64,000 bases of DNA from Streptomyces sp. NBC_00286 (GTDB lineage Bacteria; Actinomycetota; Actinomycetes; Streptomycetales; Streptomycetaceae), in NCBI RefSeq assembly GCF_036173125.1, contig NZ_CP108054.1, positions 6,167,001-6,231,000 of the forward strand, in the 5' to 3' direction. The notes beneath the pieces are model-generated. The model was not told the origin of the DNA. It saw nothing but the letters and a program-made list of their open reading frames with translations, and did not search any database. The translations under genes were made by a program, and so were the position numbers. Of this stretch, positions 8,569 through 17,671 are shown in pieces; the first letter of the stretch is position 1; every line of letters begins with the position of its first letter.

Positions 8569-9336
8569 ATGCGCGGGTGGTGGCAGGACCTCACCGACCT
8601 TGTGCTGCCGGCCGTGTGCGGAGGCTGCGGGAGACCTCGTGCGGTGTTGTGCCCGGGGTGCCGTGCCGCCCTGATGGGGGCCGCGCCGCGCCGGGCGCGA
8701 CCGATGCCCGAGCCGCCGGGGCTGCCTGTGGTGCACGCGTCGGCTCCGTACGAGGACGAAGTGCGGGCGGCGCTCCTCGCCCACAAGGAACGGGGTGCGC
8801 TGATGCTCGCAGGGCCGCTGGGCGTGGCGCTCGCGGGTGCGGTACGGGCCTCGCTCGCGTCCGGTGGCGGGCCCGGGGGACCGGTGCTCCTCGTTCCCGT
8901 CCCCTCCGCACGGCGCGCGGTGCGGGCGCGGGGGCATGACCCGGTGCGGCGGATCGCGCTCGCGGCAGCGGGCGAACTGCGGCAGGCGGGGACCCCGGCA
9001 CGGGTGCTCGCCGTGCTGCGCCAGCGGCGTGCCGTGGCCGACCAGTCGGGGCTCAACTCCCGGCAGCGGATGGACAATCTGGCCGGCGCCCTGGAGGTGG
9101 CCGCCGGGGGCGCCCGGTTGCTGGCCGAAGGCGGCCGGGCCGTACTCGTCGACGACCTGATGACGACGGGCGCGTCCTTGGCGGAGGCGGCGCGGGCGCT
9201 GCGCGCCGCTTTTGCGGAAGCAGGAGCCCGGCCACAAACGGCTGCGGAAATGCGCGGTCCGAACGGCACCGGAGACATGATCAGCGCGGCTGTGGTCGCC
9301 GCGTCTCCGTCATCGTTCGCCATAATCCGGAACTGA
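8569..9336 (+). CDS. ComF-family phosphoribosyltransferase
   Basis: 255 aa. An N-terminal zinc-finger-like pair (CGGCG and CPGC, residues 17-31) precedes a type-I phosphoribosyltransferase fold. The PRPP-binding loop AVLVDDLMTTGAS is near residue 190, and the PVPSARRAVRARGHDP segment is typical of ComFC/GntX proteins. Family members relate to natural transformation or DNA uptake in other bacteria; the role in actinomycetes is not established. The ATG start is behind a weak ribosome site; the upstream gap carries two DnaA boxes. The C-terminal 35 residues after the PRT domain look unusual (TGDMISAAVVAASPSSFAII) compared with typical family ends. Confidence 0.85.
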   Translation: MRGWWQDLTDLVLPAVCGGCGRPRAVLCPGCRAALMGAAPRRARPMPEPPGLPVVHASAPYEDEVRAALLAHKERGALMLAGPLGVALAGAVRASLASGGGPGGPVLLVPVPSARRAVRARGHDPVRRIALAAAGELRQAGTPARVLAVLRQRRAVADQSGLNSRQRMDNLAGALEVAAGGARLLAEGGRAVLVDDLMTTGASLAEAARALRAAFAEAGARPQTAAEMRGPNGTGDMISAAVVAASPSSFAIIRN

Positions 9337-9649
9337 TCGGGAAGTTGCGTCGTTGCAGGTAGCGAGAGGTTCATTCGCTGGAATGGAGGTACACCGCAGT
9401 AGAGGGTGACGACATCCGTCCGAGCGAGATATGTTCGGTTGTGAGGGAATGCCGGGTGCTGTCCCTCCTATACCGGAATGCCATCCTGCGGGTTTCTGCA
9501 ATCACCCGCGGCGGTGGGGTGGAGATCTTGCCCACGGGGGAGGAGGAGGTGGAAGTCACCAAGTCCGAGGCTCTGGGACGTACCGGAGCCTGGTGCAAAA
9601 AGGGAGTTGCTCCGCACCGATGCGGAGCGATCCGGGAACGGAGTTCTGC
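9337..9649 (+). promoter_or_regulatory. hpf leader region with perfect hairpin
   Basis: A 313-base gene-free stretch upstream of hpf. Its most distinct element is a perfect 8-bp stem at 9609-9616 and 9621-9628 (GCTCCGCA, loop CCGA, TGCGGAGC). This ends 21 bases before the hpf GTG and just before the likely ribosome site GGAACGGAG. The rest is purine-rich (GGGGGAGGAGGAGG around 9536-9550). The promoter itself is not recognisable; several sigma factors are known to drive hpf in Streptomyces. The hairpin could be a translational or processing element (inference). Confidence 0.5.
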
Positions 9650-10342
9650 GTGGACATCGTCGTCAAGGGCCGCAAGACCGAAGTGCCAGAGCGGTTCCGC
9701 AAGCACGTGGCCGAGAAGCTGAAGCTGGAGAAGATCCAGAAGCTCGATGCCAAGGTGATCAGCCTCGACGTCGAGGTGTCCAAGGAGCCCAACCCGCGAC
9801 AGGCCGACCGGTCCGACCGAGTGGAGATCACGCTTCACTCCCGCGGCCCGGTGATCCGGGCAGAGGCGGCGGCCAGCGATGCGTATGCGGCACTGGACCT
9901 GGCGGCGGACAAGCTCGAAGCCCGGCTGCGCAAGCAGCACGACAAGCGCTACACGCGCCGTGGTGCCCGTCGGCTCACGGCAGCTGAGGTCCCCGACCAC
10001 GTTCCGGGTGTGGCGACACTGAACGGGAACGGCAAAGCCGTCCACGAGGAAGAGCCCGAAGGAGTGCCGACCAAGAAGATCGGCTCCCTCGAGGTGAAGG
10101 GCGAAGGCCCCCTCGTCGTACGCGAGAAGACGCACGTCGCCTCTCCGATGACCCTCGACCAGGCTCTCTACGAGATGGAGCTGGTCGGGCATGACTTCTA
10201 TCTTTTCGTCGACTCCGAGACCAAGGAACCGAGTGTCGTCTACCGGCGGCACGCATACGACTACGGCGTCATCCACCTCAGCACTGACCCGATGGTCGCC
10301 CAGGCGCACAAGCCCTCGACGGGCGGGACGCTGGGCGGCTGA
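9650..10342 (+). CDS. hpf: Long-form ribosome hibernation promoting factor
   Basis: 230 aa. The N-terminal domain (about 1-105, from MDIVVKGRKTEVP through RVEITLHSRGPVIRAEA) is the S30AE/YfiA fold that blocks the decoding centre. A charged linker precedes the C-terminal dimerisation domain (about 170-222: PMTLDQALYEMELVGHDFYLF). The long form dimerises 70S ribosomes into inactive 100S particles under stress and dormancy. I chose GTG 9650 with GGAG eight bases upstream; ATG 9620 is in frame but falls within the hairpin. A strong hairpin terminator follows. Monocistronic by layout. Confidence 0.93.
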   Translation: MDIVVKGRKTEVPERFRKHVAEKLKLEKIQKLDAKVISLDVEVSKEPNPRQADRSDRVEITLHSRGPVIRAEAAASDAYAALDLAADKLEARLRKQHDKRYTRRGARRLTAAEVPDHVPGVATLNGNGKAVHEEEPEGVPTKKIGSLEVKGEGPLVVREKTHVASPMTLDQALYEMELVGHDFYLFVDSETKEPSVVYRRHAYDYGVIHLSTDPMVAQAHKPSTGGTLGG

Positions 10343-10357
10343 CCACGCCCGATGAGT

Positions 10358-10380
10358 TCCCCCGGCAGTCGGCCGGGGGA
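10358..10380 (+). terminator. Hairpin terminator after hpf
   Basis: TCCCCCGGC, loop AGTCG, GCCGGGGGA: a perfect 9-bp GC-rich stem starting 16 bases after the hpf stop. No U-tract follows, as is usual for actinobacterial terminators. Confidence 0.7.
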
Positions 10381-10584
10381 CCACCAGTCGGTGCCCCTGG
10401 AGCGTGCGTGCGAGTGTGCGTGCGCCCCCAGGGGCACCGGTATGCGACCCCTTGCGCCCCGCTGCGTCACCGGACTGTCGTCCGGGCATGAAATCATGGC
10501 CGCACCGGGCCCCAACCGGTGGGCCGTTGCCTTGGGTTGGCGATGGCACAGGAACACAGGCCACGGCCTTCAGGGGGAGGAACG

Positions 10585-11349
10585 ATGGCGGACAGCTTCG
10601 GACCGATGCAGGACGAAGATGCCGACGACGGCGTCGTCGGCATGGGCCCGGACGCGGGCTCCGGCCCGAATGCCGGCTCCCCACGCAAGGAGCCGATCAG
10701 GGTCCTTGTCGTGGACGACCATGCCCTTTTCCGCCGCGGCCTGGAGATCGTGCTCGCCGCCGAGGAGGACATCCAGGTCGTCGGGGAGGCGGGTGACGGG
10801 GCCGAGGCGGTCGACAAGGCCGCCGACCTGCTGCCCGACATCGTGCTGATGGACGTACGGATGCCCAAGCGCGGCGGTATCGAGGCGTGCACGTCCATCA
10901 AGGAGGTGGCCCCCAGCGCGAAGATCATCATGCTGACGATCAGCGATGAGGAGGCCGACCTCTACGACGCGATCAAGGCGGGCGCGACCGGCTATCTCCT
11001 CAAGGAGATCTCCACGGACGAGGTGGCGACGGCGATTCGTGCCGTCGCCGACGGGCAGTCGCAGATCAGCCCCTCGATGGCGTCCAAGCTGCTCACCGAG
11101 TTCAAGTCGATGATCCAGCGCACGGATGAGCGACGGCTGGTGCCTGCGCCTCGGCTCACCGATCGTGAGCTGGAGGTTCTCAAGCTGGTCGCGACCGGGA
11201 TGAACAACCGGGATATCGCCAAGGAGTTGTTCATCTCCGAGAACACCGTGAAGAACCATGTGCGGAACATCCTGGAGAAGCTGCAGTTGCACTCCAGGAT
11301 GGAGGCCGTGGTGTACGCGATGCGGGAGAAGATCCTCGAGATCCGGTGA
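10585..11349 (+). CDS. LuxR/NarL-type response regulator
   Basis: 254 aa. A 35-residue acidic/Gly-rich extension precedes a receiver domain (LVVDDHALFRRG; phospho-acceptor Asp90 in DIVLMDVRMPKRGG; K in GYLLKEIS) and a C-terminal LuxR helix-turn-helix (LTDRELEVLKLVATGM and ISENTVKNHVRNILEKL, about residues 190-245). It is an orphan: no kinase gene is adjacent. The conserved position between hpf and secA suggests an envelope- or stress-related role, but the signal is unknown. ATG 10585 has GGGGAGG directly upstream. No operon partner on either side. Confidence 0.9.
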   Translation: MADSFGPMQDEDADDGVVGMGPDAGSGPNAGSPRKEPIRVLVVDDHALFRRGLEIVLAAEEDIQVVGEAGDGAEAVDKAADLLPDIVLMDVRMPKRGGIEACTSIKEVAPSAKIIMLTISDEEADLYDAIKAGATGYLLKEISTDEVATAIRAVADGQSQISPSMASKLLTEFKSMIQRTDERRLVPAPRLTDRELEVLKLVATGMNNRDIAKELFISENTVKNHVRNILEKLQLHSRMEAVVYAMREKILEIR

Positions 11350-11387
11350 CCGTTTCGCCGTGCGCTCCGCGAGGAGAGCGGTACGGC

Positions 11388-11441
11388 AGCTGCGGGTGTG
11401 TCGTGGCTTGTCGCGCAGTTTCCCGCGCGCCTAGAGGGGCG
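11388..11441 (+). repeat. Dispersed intergenic repeat, copy 1
   Basis: About 54 bases beginning AGCTGCGGGTGTGTCGTGG and containing TTGTCGCGCAG, ending in a GC-rich dyad. The same element recurs with few changes at 16561-16612 downstream of secA. It lies between two convergent genes and slightly overlaps the stop of the leftward gene. The pattern recalls dispersed intergenic repeats of Streptomyces chromosomes; a terminator-like role is plausible. Confidence 0.6.
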
Positions 11442-12633
11442 CTCGCGCCAGCTCTTTCGTCAGCGGCTCCAGCAGCTCCGGGGCGTCCACCCTCTCCACC
11501 CGTACGTCCGTGCAGCCCACCCAGCTCGCGGCCTCGATCAGAGCCTGGGTCACCGCGGGCACGGCCTTGGGCCCATCCAAAGTCACCTGCTTGGCCACCA
11601 GCGTTCGGCCCTCGCGGGCGGGGTCCACGCGGCCGACAAGGTGGCCGCCGGCGAGGACCGGCATTGCGAAGTAGCCGTGCACCCGTTTTGGCTTGGGGAC
11701 GTAGGCCTCCAGGCGGTGGGTGAAGCCGAAGATCCGCTCCGTACGGGCGCGTTCCCAGATCAGCGAGTCGAACGGGGACAGCAGCGTCGTACGGTGGCGG
11801 CCGCGCGGTGTGGTCTCCAGGGCCGCGGGATCGGCCCAGGCGGGCTTGCCCCAGCCCGAGACGGTCACCGGGACCAGTCCGGAGTCCGCTAGCACCGCGT
11901 CGACCTGCTCGCCCTTGAGGCGGTGGTAGTCGGCTATGTCCGCGCGCGTGCCGACGCCCAGCGCCTGGCCCGCTAGCCGGACCAGACGGCGCAGGCACTC
12001 GGCGTCGTCCAGCTCGTCATGGAGCAGCGTGTCGGGGATGGCGCGCTCGGCGAGGTCGTACACCCGCTTCCAGCCGCGCCGTTCCACGCACACCACCTCG
12101 CCGTACATCAGCGCGCGCTCGACGGCGACCTTCGTGCCCGACCAGTCCCACCACTCGCTGGTCTTCTTGGCGCCGCCCAACTCCGTGGCGGTAAGGGGGC
12201 CTTCGGATTTCAGTTGCTTGATGACCTGGTCGTACGTGCCGTCCGGGAGCTCGTGGTTCCACTGCGGGCGGGCGCGGTAGGCACGGCGGCGGAAGGCGAA
12301 GTGGGGCCACTCCTCGATGGGGAGGATGCAGGCGGCGTGCGACCAGTACTCGAAGGCGTGGGGTCGGGCCGGAGAGGCGCCCGGGGATGACGCGGTCCAG
12401 TAGGCCTTGTCCACCGTCTTGCGGCCGACGGCGCCGAGGCGGGCGTACGGGATGAGCTCGTGGGAGCGGGCGAGGACCGAGATCGTGTCGAGCTGGACCG
12501 CTCCCAGATGCCGCAGCACACCACGCACGCCGGCCTTGCGGTCGGGGGCGCCGAGGAATCCCTGGGCGCGCAGGGCGATTCGGCGGGCCTCGTCGGCGGA
12601 GAGTTCGATGGTGGGGCGAGGGAGACTCGTCAT
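11431..12633 (-). CDS. AlkX/YcaQ-type DNA glycosylase (winged-helix DUF1006)
   Basis: 400 aa winged-helix protein of the HTH_42 family. The catalytic-type motif Q-x-D is seen at residues 47-49 in GAVQLDTI, which is the AlkX/YcaQ form; AlkZ proteins carry Q-x-Q. Other family blocks are RSHELIPYARLG, HAFEYWSHAACILP, LLSPFDSLIWERAR, and the C-terminal HGYFAMPVLAGGHLVGRVDP. Characterised AlkX unhooks DNA interstrand crosslinks and removes bulky alkyl adducts; that activity here is inferred from the motif. Start ATG 12633 gives MTSLPRP; ATG 12663 is an alternative ten codons upstream. Convergent with the response regulator gene. Confidence 0.85.
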   Translation of the reverse strand: MTSLPRPTIELSADEARRIALRAQGFLGAPDRKAGVRGVLRHLGAVQLDTISVLARSHELIPYARLGAVGRKTVDKAYWTASSPGASPARPHAFEYWSHAACILPIEEWPHFAFRRRAYRARPQWNHELPDGTYDQVIKQLKSEGPLTATELGGAKKTSEWWDWSGTKVAVERALMYGEVVCVERRGWKRVYDLAERAIPDTLLHDELDDAECLRRLVRLAGQALGVGTRADIADYHRLKGEQVDAVLADSGLVPVTVSGWGKPAWADPAALETTPRGRHRTTLLSPFDSLIWERARTERIFGFTHRLEAYVPKPKRVHGYFAMPVLAGGHLVGRVDPAREGRTLVAKQVTLDGPKAVPAVTQALIEAASWVGCTDVRVERVDAPELLEPLTKELARAPL

Positions 12634-12780
12634 GGCCCGCACGATAGGCGGTGCCACTGACAACCGGGTCTGACCTGCGAAAACCGGCCCTGACTTGGGG
12701 TGATCAGGTGGGGAGAGTGGGGCGACGAGGACACCGGCGATTCAGCCCGCCCGTGCAACCCGCCCGTTCATCCCGGCGGT

Positions 12781-13359
12781 TCAGGCATGCTGCGGGGCAG
12801 GCAGGTACGGCGCTGTCGACGGCAGCCTCATGTCGGAGGGGAGCAAGGAGCCGATCCAGCAGTCGCGGCGTACGCCCTTGTTGTTGATGCCGGCGCGCAG
12901 GACGCCCTCCATGGTGAAGCCGGCGCGTTCGGCGACCGCGCGGGAACCCCGGTTGCCGACCTCGGCCCGCCACTCCACACGGTCGATCGCCATGTCCTTG
13001 AACGCCCAACGGGAGGCGCGGACAGTGGCCTCGGTGATGTAGCCGTTGCCCCGGTGTTCCTTCGTGGCCCAGAAACCGATCTCGCCGACTCCTGGGGAGC
13101 GCATCGTGATGCCGAGCATGCCGGCGAGTTCGCCGGCGGCGGGCAGGAAGACGCCGAACGTGAACATCGAGCTGTCCGCCCAGCCGTCGGGCACCATCTG
13201 CTCCGTGAAGCCCACCGCGTGCTCCCGCAGATAGGGCGACGGGATCGTGGTCCAGCGCTGGATCTCGGGGTCCTGGGCGGCTTCGTACACGGCGTCGGTG
13301 TCGTGCGGTCCCACCGGACGCAGCAGGAGGCGCTCGGAGGTCAGTGTGACGGGTTCCAT
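12781..13359 (-). CDS. RimJ/RimL-type GNAT acetyltransferase
   Basis: 192 aa. Typical family start LTSERLLLRPVGPHD, acetyl-CoA loop in ATKEHRGNGYITEA (near residue 105), and the C-terminal AVAERAGFTMEGVLRA motif. Such enzymes N-acetylate protein N-termini, amino acids or small molecules; the substrate cannot be told from sequence. The start is ambiguous: ATG 13359 opens directly on the conserved domain, while ATG 13395 has a better AGGG spacing and adds 12 residues. It diverges from secA across about 240 bases that must hold the secA promoter. Confidence 0.85.
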   Translation of the reverse strand: MEPVTLTSERLLLRPVGPHDTDAVYEAAQDPEIQRWTTIPSPYLREHAVGFTEQMVPDGWADSSMFTFGVFLPAAGELAGMLGITMRSPGVGEIGFWATKEHRGNGYITEATVRASRWAFKDMAIDRVEWRAEVGNRGSRAVAERAGFTMEGVLRAGINNKGVRRDCWIGSLLPSDMRLPSTAPYLPAPQHA

Positions 13360-13600
13360 TGCCCGATTCTGCTCGGCCTCACCCAGGGAAGCCATCGTTT
13401 GCCCTGTGTGAAGGGCCGGTTACTTTTCGTTGTGGCTGTGCGGCACCTTCCGCAACTGCCGTCCGTTGTCCTAGTGGCTGTCACGGGCAGACCTCCCGGC
13501 GCGGTGGGGTCCTCGCTTACGATGGCCGTTGCTCAAGCTGTGATTTGAAGCTGTTGTTGAACCCGACCGTCCGGCCCGACCGGCAAGGAGACAAACCCCC

Positions 13601-16453
13601 GTGTCCGTCCTCTCGAAGATCATGCGTGCAGGCGAAGGCAAGATCCTGCGCAAACTGCACCGCATCGCGGACCAGGTCAACTCCATCGAAGAGGACTTCG
13701 TCGACCTCTCCGACGCCGAGCTGCGGGCCCTCACCGACGAGTACAAGGAGCGGATCGCCGAGGCGCTCGCCGACGAGCCCGACGAGTCGAAGCACGACGC
13801 GGTTCTGAAGAAGGCTCTCGACGACCTGCTCCCCGAGGCGTTCGCGACCGTCCGCGAAGCCGCCAAGCGCGTTCTCGGCCAGCGCCACTTCGACGTGCAG
13901 ATCATGGGCGGCGCCGCCCTGCACATGGGCTATGTCGCCGAGATGAAGACCGGTGAGGGCAAGACCCTGGTCGGCACCCTGCCCGCGTATCTCAATGCGC
14001 TGTCCGGCAAGGGCGTGCACCTGATCACGGTCAACGACTACCTGGCCGAAAGCCAATCCGAACTGATGGCCCGCGTCCACAAGTTCCTGGGCCTGTCGGT
14101 CGGCTGCATCCTGGCCAATATGACGCCGGCCCAGCGCCGCGAGCAGTACAACTGCGACATCACGTACGGCACGAACAACGAGTTCGGTTTCGACTACCTG
14201 CGCGACAACATGGCGTGGTCGAAGGACGAGCTGGTGCAGCGCGGCCACAACTTCGCGATCGTCGACGAGGTCGACTCCATCCTCGTCGACGAGGCCCGTA
14301 CGCCGCTGATCATCTCCGGCCCGGCCGACCAGGCCACCAAGTGGTACGGCGACTTCGCCAAGCTGGTCACGCGCCTGAAGAGGGGCGAGGCGGGCAACAC
14401 CCTCAAGGGCATCGAAGAGACCGGCGACTACGAGGTCGACGAGAAGAAGCGCACCGTCGCCATCCACGAACCCGGCGTCACCAAGGTCGAGGACTGGCTG
14501 GGCATCGACAACCTCTACGAGTCGGTGAACACCCCGCTGGTGGGCTACCTGAACAACGCCATCAAGGCCAAGGAGCTCTTCAAGAAGGACAAGGACTACG
14601 TCGTCATCGACGGCGAAGTCATGATCGTCGACGAGCACACGGGCCGTATTCTCGCCGGCCGCCGCTACAACGAGGGCATGCACCAGGCGATCGAGGCGAA
14701 GGAAGGGGTGGACATCAAGGACGAGAACCAGACGCTCGCCACGATCACCCTGCAGAACTTCTTCCGCCTCTACGACAAGCTCTGCGGCATGACCGGTACG
14801 GCGATGACCGAGGCAGCCGAGTTCCACCAGATCTACAAGCTCGGTGTCGTGCCGATCCCGACCAACAAGCCGATGATCCGCGCGGACCAGTCGGACCTGA
14901 TCTACCGCACCGAGGTCGCCAAGTTCGACGCGGTCGTCGACGACATCGCCGAGAAGCACGAGAAGGGCCAGCCGATCCTCGTCGGCACGACGTCGGTCGA
15001 GAAGTCCGAGTACCTCTCGCAGCAGCTCAGCAAGCGCGGCATCCAGCACGAAGTGCTGAACGCGAAGCAGCACGACCGTGAGGCGACGATCGTCGCGCAG
15101 GCCGGTCGCAAGGGCGCCGTCACCGTTGCCACGAACATGGCCGGACGAGGTACGGACATCAAGCTCGGCGGCAACCCCGAAGACCTCGCCGAGGCCGAGC
15201 TGCGCCAGCGCGGCCTCGACCCCGAGGAGCACATCGAGGAGTGGGCCGCCGCGCTGCCCGCCGCCCTGGAGAGGGCGGAAAAGGCGGTGAAGGCCGAGTT
15301 CGAGGAGGTCACGGAGCTCGGCGGGCTCTACGTCCTCGGCACTGAACGGCACGAGTCGCGTCGTATCGACAACCAGCTGCGCGGTCGTTCCGGCCGTCAG
15401 GGCGACCCGGGCGAGTCCCGCTTCTACCTGTCCCTCGGTGACGACCTGATGCGGCTGTTCAAGGCCCAGATGGTCGAGCGCGTGATGTCGATGGCGAACG
15501 TCCCGGACGACGTGCCGATCGAGAACAAGATGGTCACGCGCGCGATCGCCTCCGCCCAGTCCCAGGTCGAGCAGCAGAACTTCGAGACCCGGAAGAACGT
15601 CCTCAAGTACGACGAGGTCCTCAATCGGCAGCGCGAGGTCATCTACGGAGAGCGGCGCCGCGTCCTGGAGGGCGAGGATCTGCAGGAGCAGATCCAGCAC
15701 TTCATGGACGACACCATCGACGCGTACATCGACGCCGAGACCGCCGAGGGCTTCTCCGAGGAGTGGGACCTGGACCGGCTGTGGGGCGCCTTCAAGCAGC
15801 TCTACCCGGTGAAGGTCACCATCGAGGAGCTCGAGGAGACGGTGGGCGACCGCGCGGGTCTCACCGCCGAGTTCATCTCCGAGTCCATCAAGGACGACAT
15901 CCACGAGCAGTACGAGGCGCGTGAGGCGCAGCTCGGCTCCGAGATCATGCGGGAGCTGGAGCGCCGGGTCGTGCTGTCGGTCCTGGACCGCAAGTGGCGC
16001 GAGCACCTCTACGAGATGGACTACCTCCAGGAGGGCATCGGCCTGCGTGCGATGGCCCAGAAGGACCCGCTGGTCGAGTACCAGCGCGAGGGCTTCGACA
16101 TGTTCACCGCGATGATGGACGGCATCAAGGAGGAGTCCGTCGGCTACCTGTTCAACCTGGAGGTCCAGGTCGAGCAGCAGGTCGAGGAGGTTCCGGTCGA
16201 GGACGCGAAGCCGTCCCTCGACAAGAAGGAGGACACCGTGCCCGCGGGTGCGCGTCCGGAGATCCGCGCCAAGGGGCTCGAGGCCCCGCAGCGGCCGGAC
16301 CGGCTGCACTTCTCCGCGCCGACCGTGGACGGCGAGGGTGGTGTCGTCGAGGGCGACTTCACCAGCGACGGGGAGCCGGTGCGCTCCGAGTCGGACGGGC
16401 TCACGCGCGCGGAGCGGCGGAAGCAGCAGAAGGGCCGCCGCCGCAAGAAGTGA
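13601..16453 (+). CDS. secA: Preprotein translocase ATPase SecA
   Basis: 950 aa motor ATPase that drives preproteins through SecYEG. Walker A is in [10 protein letters not shown] (about residues 115-124), Walker B in [16 protein letters not shown], the helicase motif [12 protein letters not shown] is near residue 515, and [18 protein letters not shown] is motif VI. The scaffold and wing domains follow. The C-terminal tail is charged and ends [12 protein letters not shown]; the zinc-binding cysteine motif found in many SecAs is absent, as is usual for actinobacterial SecA1. GTG start with AAGGAG ten bases upstream. A strong hairpin terminator and then repeats follow. A second secretion component, SecDF, is encoded at 36.9 kb. 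Confidence 0.98.
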   Translation: MSVLSKIMRAGEGKILRKLHRIADQVNSIEEDFVDLSDAELRALTDEYKERIAEALADEPDESKHDAVLKKALDDLLPEAFATVREAAKRVLGQRHFDVQIMGGAALHMGYVAEMKTGEGKTLVGTLPAYLNALSGKGVHLITVNDYLAESQSELMARVHKFLGLSVGCILANMTPAQRREQYNCDITYGTNNEFGFDYLRDNMAWSKDELVQRGHNFAIVDEVDSILVDEARTPLIISGPADQATKWYGDFAKLVTRLKRGEAGNTLKGIEETGDYEVDEKKRTVAIHEPGVTKVEDWLGIDNLYESVNTPLVGYLNNAIKAKELFKKDKDYVVIDGEVMIVDEHTGRILAGRRYNEGMHQAIEAKEGVDIKDENQTLATITLQNFFRLYDKLCGMTGTAMTEAAEFHQIYKLGVVPIPTNKPMIRADQSDLIYRTEVAKFDAVVDDIAEKHEKGQPILVGTTSVEKSEYLSQQLSKRGIQHEVLNAKQHDREATIVAQAGRKGAVTVATNMAGRGTDIKLGGNPEDLAEAELRQRGLDPEEHIEEWAAALPAALERAEKAVKAEFEEVTELGGLYVLGTERHESRRIDNQLRGRSGRQGDPGESRFYLSLGDDLMRLFKAQMVERVMSMANVPDDVPIENKMVTRAIASAQSQVEQQNFETRKNVLKYDEVLNRQREVIYGERRRVLEGEDLQEQIQHFMDDTIDAYIDAETAEGFSEEWDLDRLWGAFKQLYPVKVTIEELEETVGDRAGLTAEFISESIKDDIHEQYEAREAQLGSEIMRELERRVVLSVLDRKWREHLYEMDYLQEGIGLRAMAQKDPLVEYQREGFDMFTAMMDGIKEESVGYLFNLEVQVEQQVEEVPVEDAKPSLDKKEDTVPAGARPEIRAKGLEAPQRPDRLHFSAPTVDGEGGVVEGDFTSDGEPVRSESDGLTRAERRKQQKGRRRKK

Positions 16454-16497
16454 CGGTTCGCTCCGCTGGGTTCGGCAGGCTTAGCGGGGCTGGCTTT

Positions 16498-16531
16498 GAA
16501 GGGTCGGGCACCTTGGGGTGCCCGGCCCTTC
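16498..16531 (+). terminator. secA hairpin terminator
   Basis: GAAGGGTCGGGCACC, loop TTGG, then GGTGCCCGGCCCTTC: 15-bp stem with one G-T pair, starting 45 bases after the secA stop. Strongest terminator-like structure in the window. Confidence 0.85.
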
Positions 16532-16560
16532 GGGCTTTGGGGGGCGGGGGCTCGGTTTGA

Positions 16561-16612
16561 AGCTGCGGGTGCGTGGTGGCTTGTCGCGCAGTTCCCCGCG
16601 CCCCTGACGGGG
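16561..16612 (+). repeat. Dispersed intergenic repeat, copy 2
   Basis: Closely matches 11388-11441: AGCTGCGGGTGCGTGGTGG, TTGTCGCGCAGTTCCCCGCG, then a GCCCC/GGGGC dyad. It runs directly into the tandem array, whose units all begin with its last part. Confidence 0.65.
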
Positions 16613-16802
16613 GCGCTGGTCGCGCCCGTGCGGTGCCAGCCGCACATCGATACAGCCCCGCGCCCCTGACGGGGGCGCTGGTCGCGCCCGTGCGGTGCCA
16701 GCCGCACATCGGTACAGCCCCGCGCCCCTGACGGGGCGCTGATCGCGCCCGCGTGGCGCCAGCCGCACATCGGTACAGCTCCGCGCCCCTGACGGGGCGC
16801 TA
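16597..16802 (+). repeat. 62-bp tandem repeat array
   Basis: Units begin with CGCGCCCCTGACGGGG at 16597, 16659, 16721 and 16782, so periods are 62, 62 and 61 bp; the last unit is partial. Units 1 and 2 differ by one base; unit 3 has several changes and lacks one G. Each unit contains two internal dyads (GCCCCTGACGGGGGC and GTGCGGTGCCAGCCGCAC). The final partial unit ends exactly on the stop codon of the leftward Rv3235-like gene. Confidence 0.9.
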
Positions 16803-17348
16803 GTTGTTGTGCCTGTGGGGCATGCGGGTGCCGCCCAGTTCTACTGCTGTGCAGCGCCAGCGGAGGTCTTGGCCCTTTTCCAGGCGGAAGGCCATGGCTC
16901 GGAGTTGGTCGCCTGCGCCGATTCGGGCGAAGGCTTCGATTGCGCCGGGGCGAGGGACCTCGTAGCCGACGTCGCGGATGACTGGGCGATTTCCGCGGGT
17001 GCGGAGGGGGCCGCGTTCGGCTAGCCAGGCCAGTTCGTCGTAGGCGCGGCCTGCCGTGTGGCGGAGCATGCTGTGAACGGGGCGCTGGCCGCTCAGTACG
17101 GCGAGCAGGAGGTCGGCGAAGAGGTCGGTGGGACGCGGCTGTGGGGGCGTCCTGAGCGGGCCTCGAGCGGGCGCCCTGTGGCGCGGGGCGCGCCCGCCGG
17201 ACGCCGTGTTCTCACCCCGCGGTGAGCTGCCCGGTGTCTCCCTGCCCGGCGTGGAGCGCGGGGTGGTTCCGGCGGGGCGGCGGGTGTCGTGGCGGCCGGG
17301 TGGGCGGGTGCCCGGGTTGCGCTTCGTCCTGGTCATCACCTTGGTCAT
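16800..17348 (-). CDS. Rv3235-family small protein
   Basis: 182 aa. Residues 1-75 are basic and Pro/Arg-rich, likely disordered. The conserved part (about 76-178) contains FADLLLAVLSGQRPVHSML, AYDELAWLA, and the end EKGQDLRWRCTAVELGG. This matches the Rv3235-type family recurrently encoded next to secA in actinobacteria. No catalytic or membrane motif is visible and the function is unknown. Two nearby ATGs (17348, 17336) are possible starts. The stop codon coincides with the end of the 62-bp tandem array, so the repeat may have spread up to the gene's end. Confidence 0.75.
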   Translation of the reverse strand: MTKVMTRTKRNPGTRPPGRHDTRRPAGTTPRSTPGRETPGSSPRGENTASGGRAPRHRAPARGPLRTPPQPRPTDLFADLLLAVLSGQRPVHSMLRHTAGRAYDELAWLAERGPLRTRGNRPVIRDVGYEVPRPGAIEAFARIGAGDQLRAMAFRLEKGQDLRWRCTAVELGGTRMPHRHNN

Positions 17349-17671
17349 GGCGTTGTCCCCGCTCGCTGGGCCCGAGTCGATACCGGGCAGTAACTAGCTG
17401 TTGGGGATCTTGTACGGGGCCGGAGCGGGCGGCTGCAAGAACGACGGCTGCGCGTCGTGGCGGCCGGAGACTTCACCTATCAGGGTGACGAAGGCGAGCG
17501 AGACCCTTGGCAGGCCTGGAGTGGACAGGGTGAGAACCCCGCCGCGTGGTTGACGTCGCACGAGGGGGTCGACCCGACTCGAAAGGGGACGCCCCGCACG
17601 TATCCTGAAGGTCCTTCCGGAGGCGCGGGACAGTCCTCCTGGGAGCCCTCCGACTACGAAAGCGGCCAGCC
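17349..17671. other. Gene-free gap upstream of DUF6912 gene
   Basis: 323 bases between divergent genes. No RNA gene, strong hairpin or repeat was seen. A GGAGG-type site lies near 17629. Promoters for both neighbours should lie here but cannot be assigned. Confidence 0.4.

Noticed and set aside
13517..16309. Long open frame on the minus strand opposite secA (930 codons)
   Set aside because: It is a GC-skew shadow of secA: composition is Leu/Val/Asp/Arg-rich, without domains or a ribosome site.
16597..16802. CRISPR-like array
   Set aside because: The units are contiguous near-identical 62-mers with no unique spacers, and no cas genes are near.
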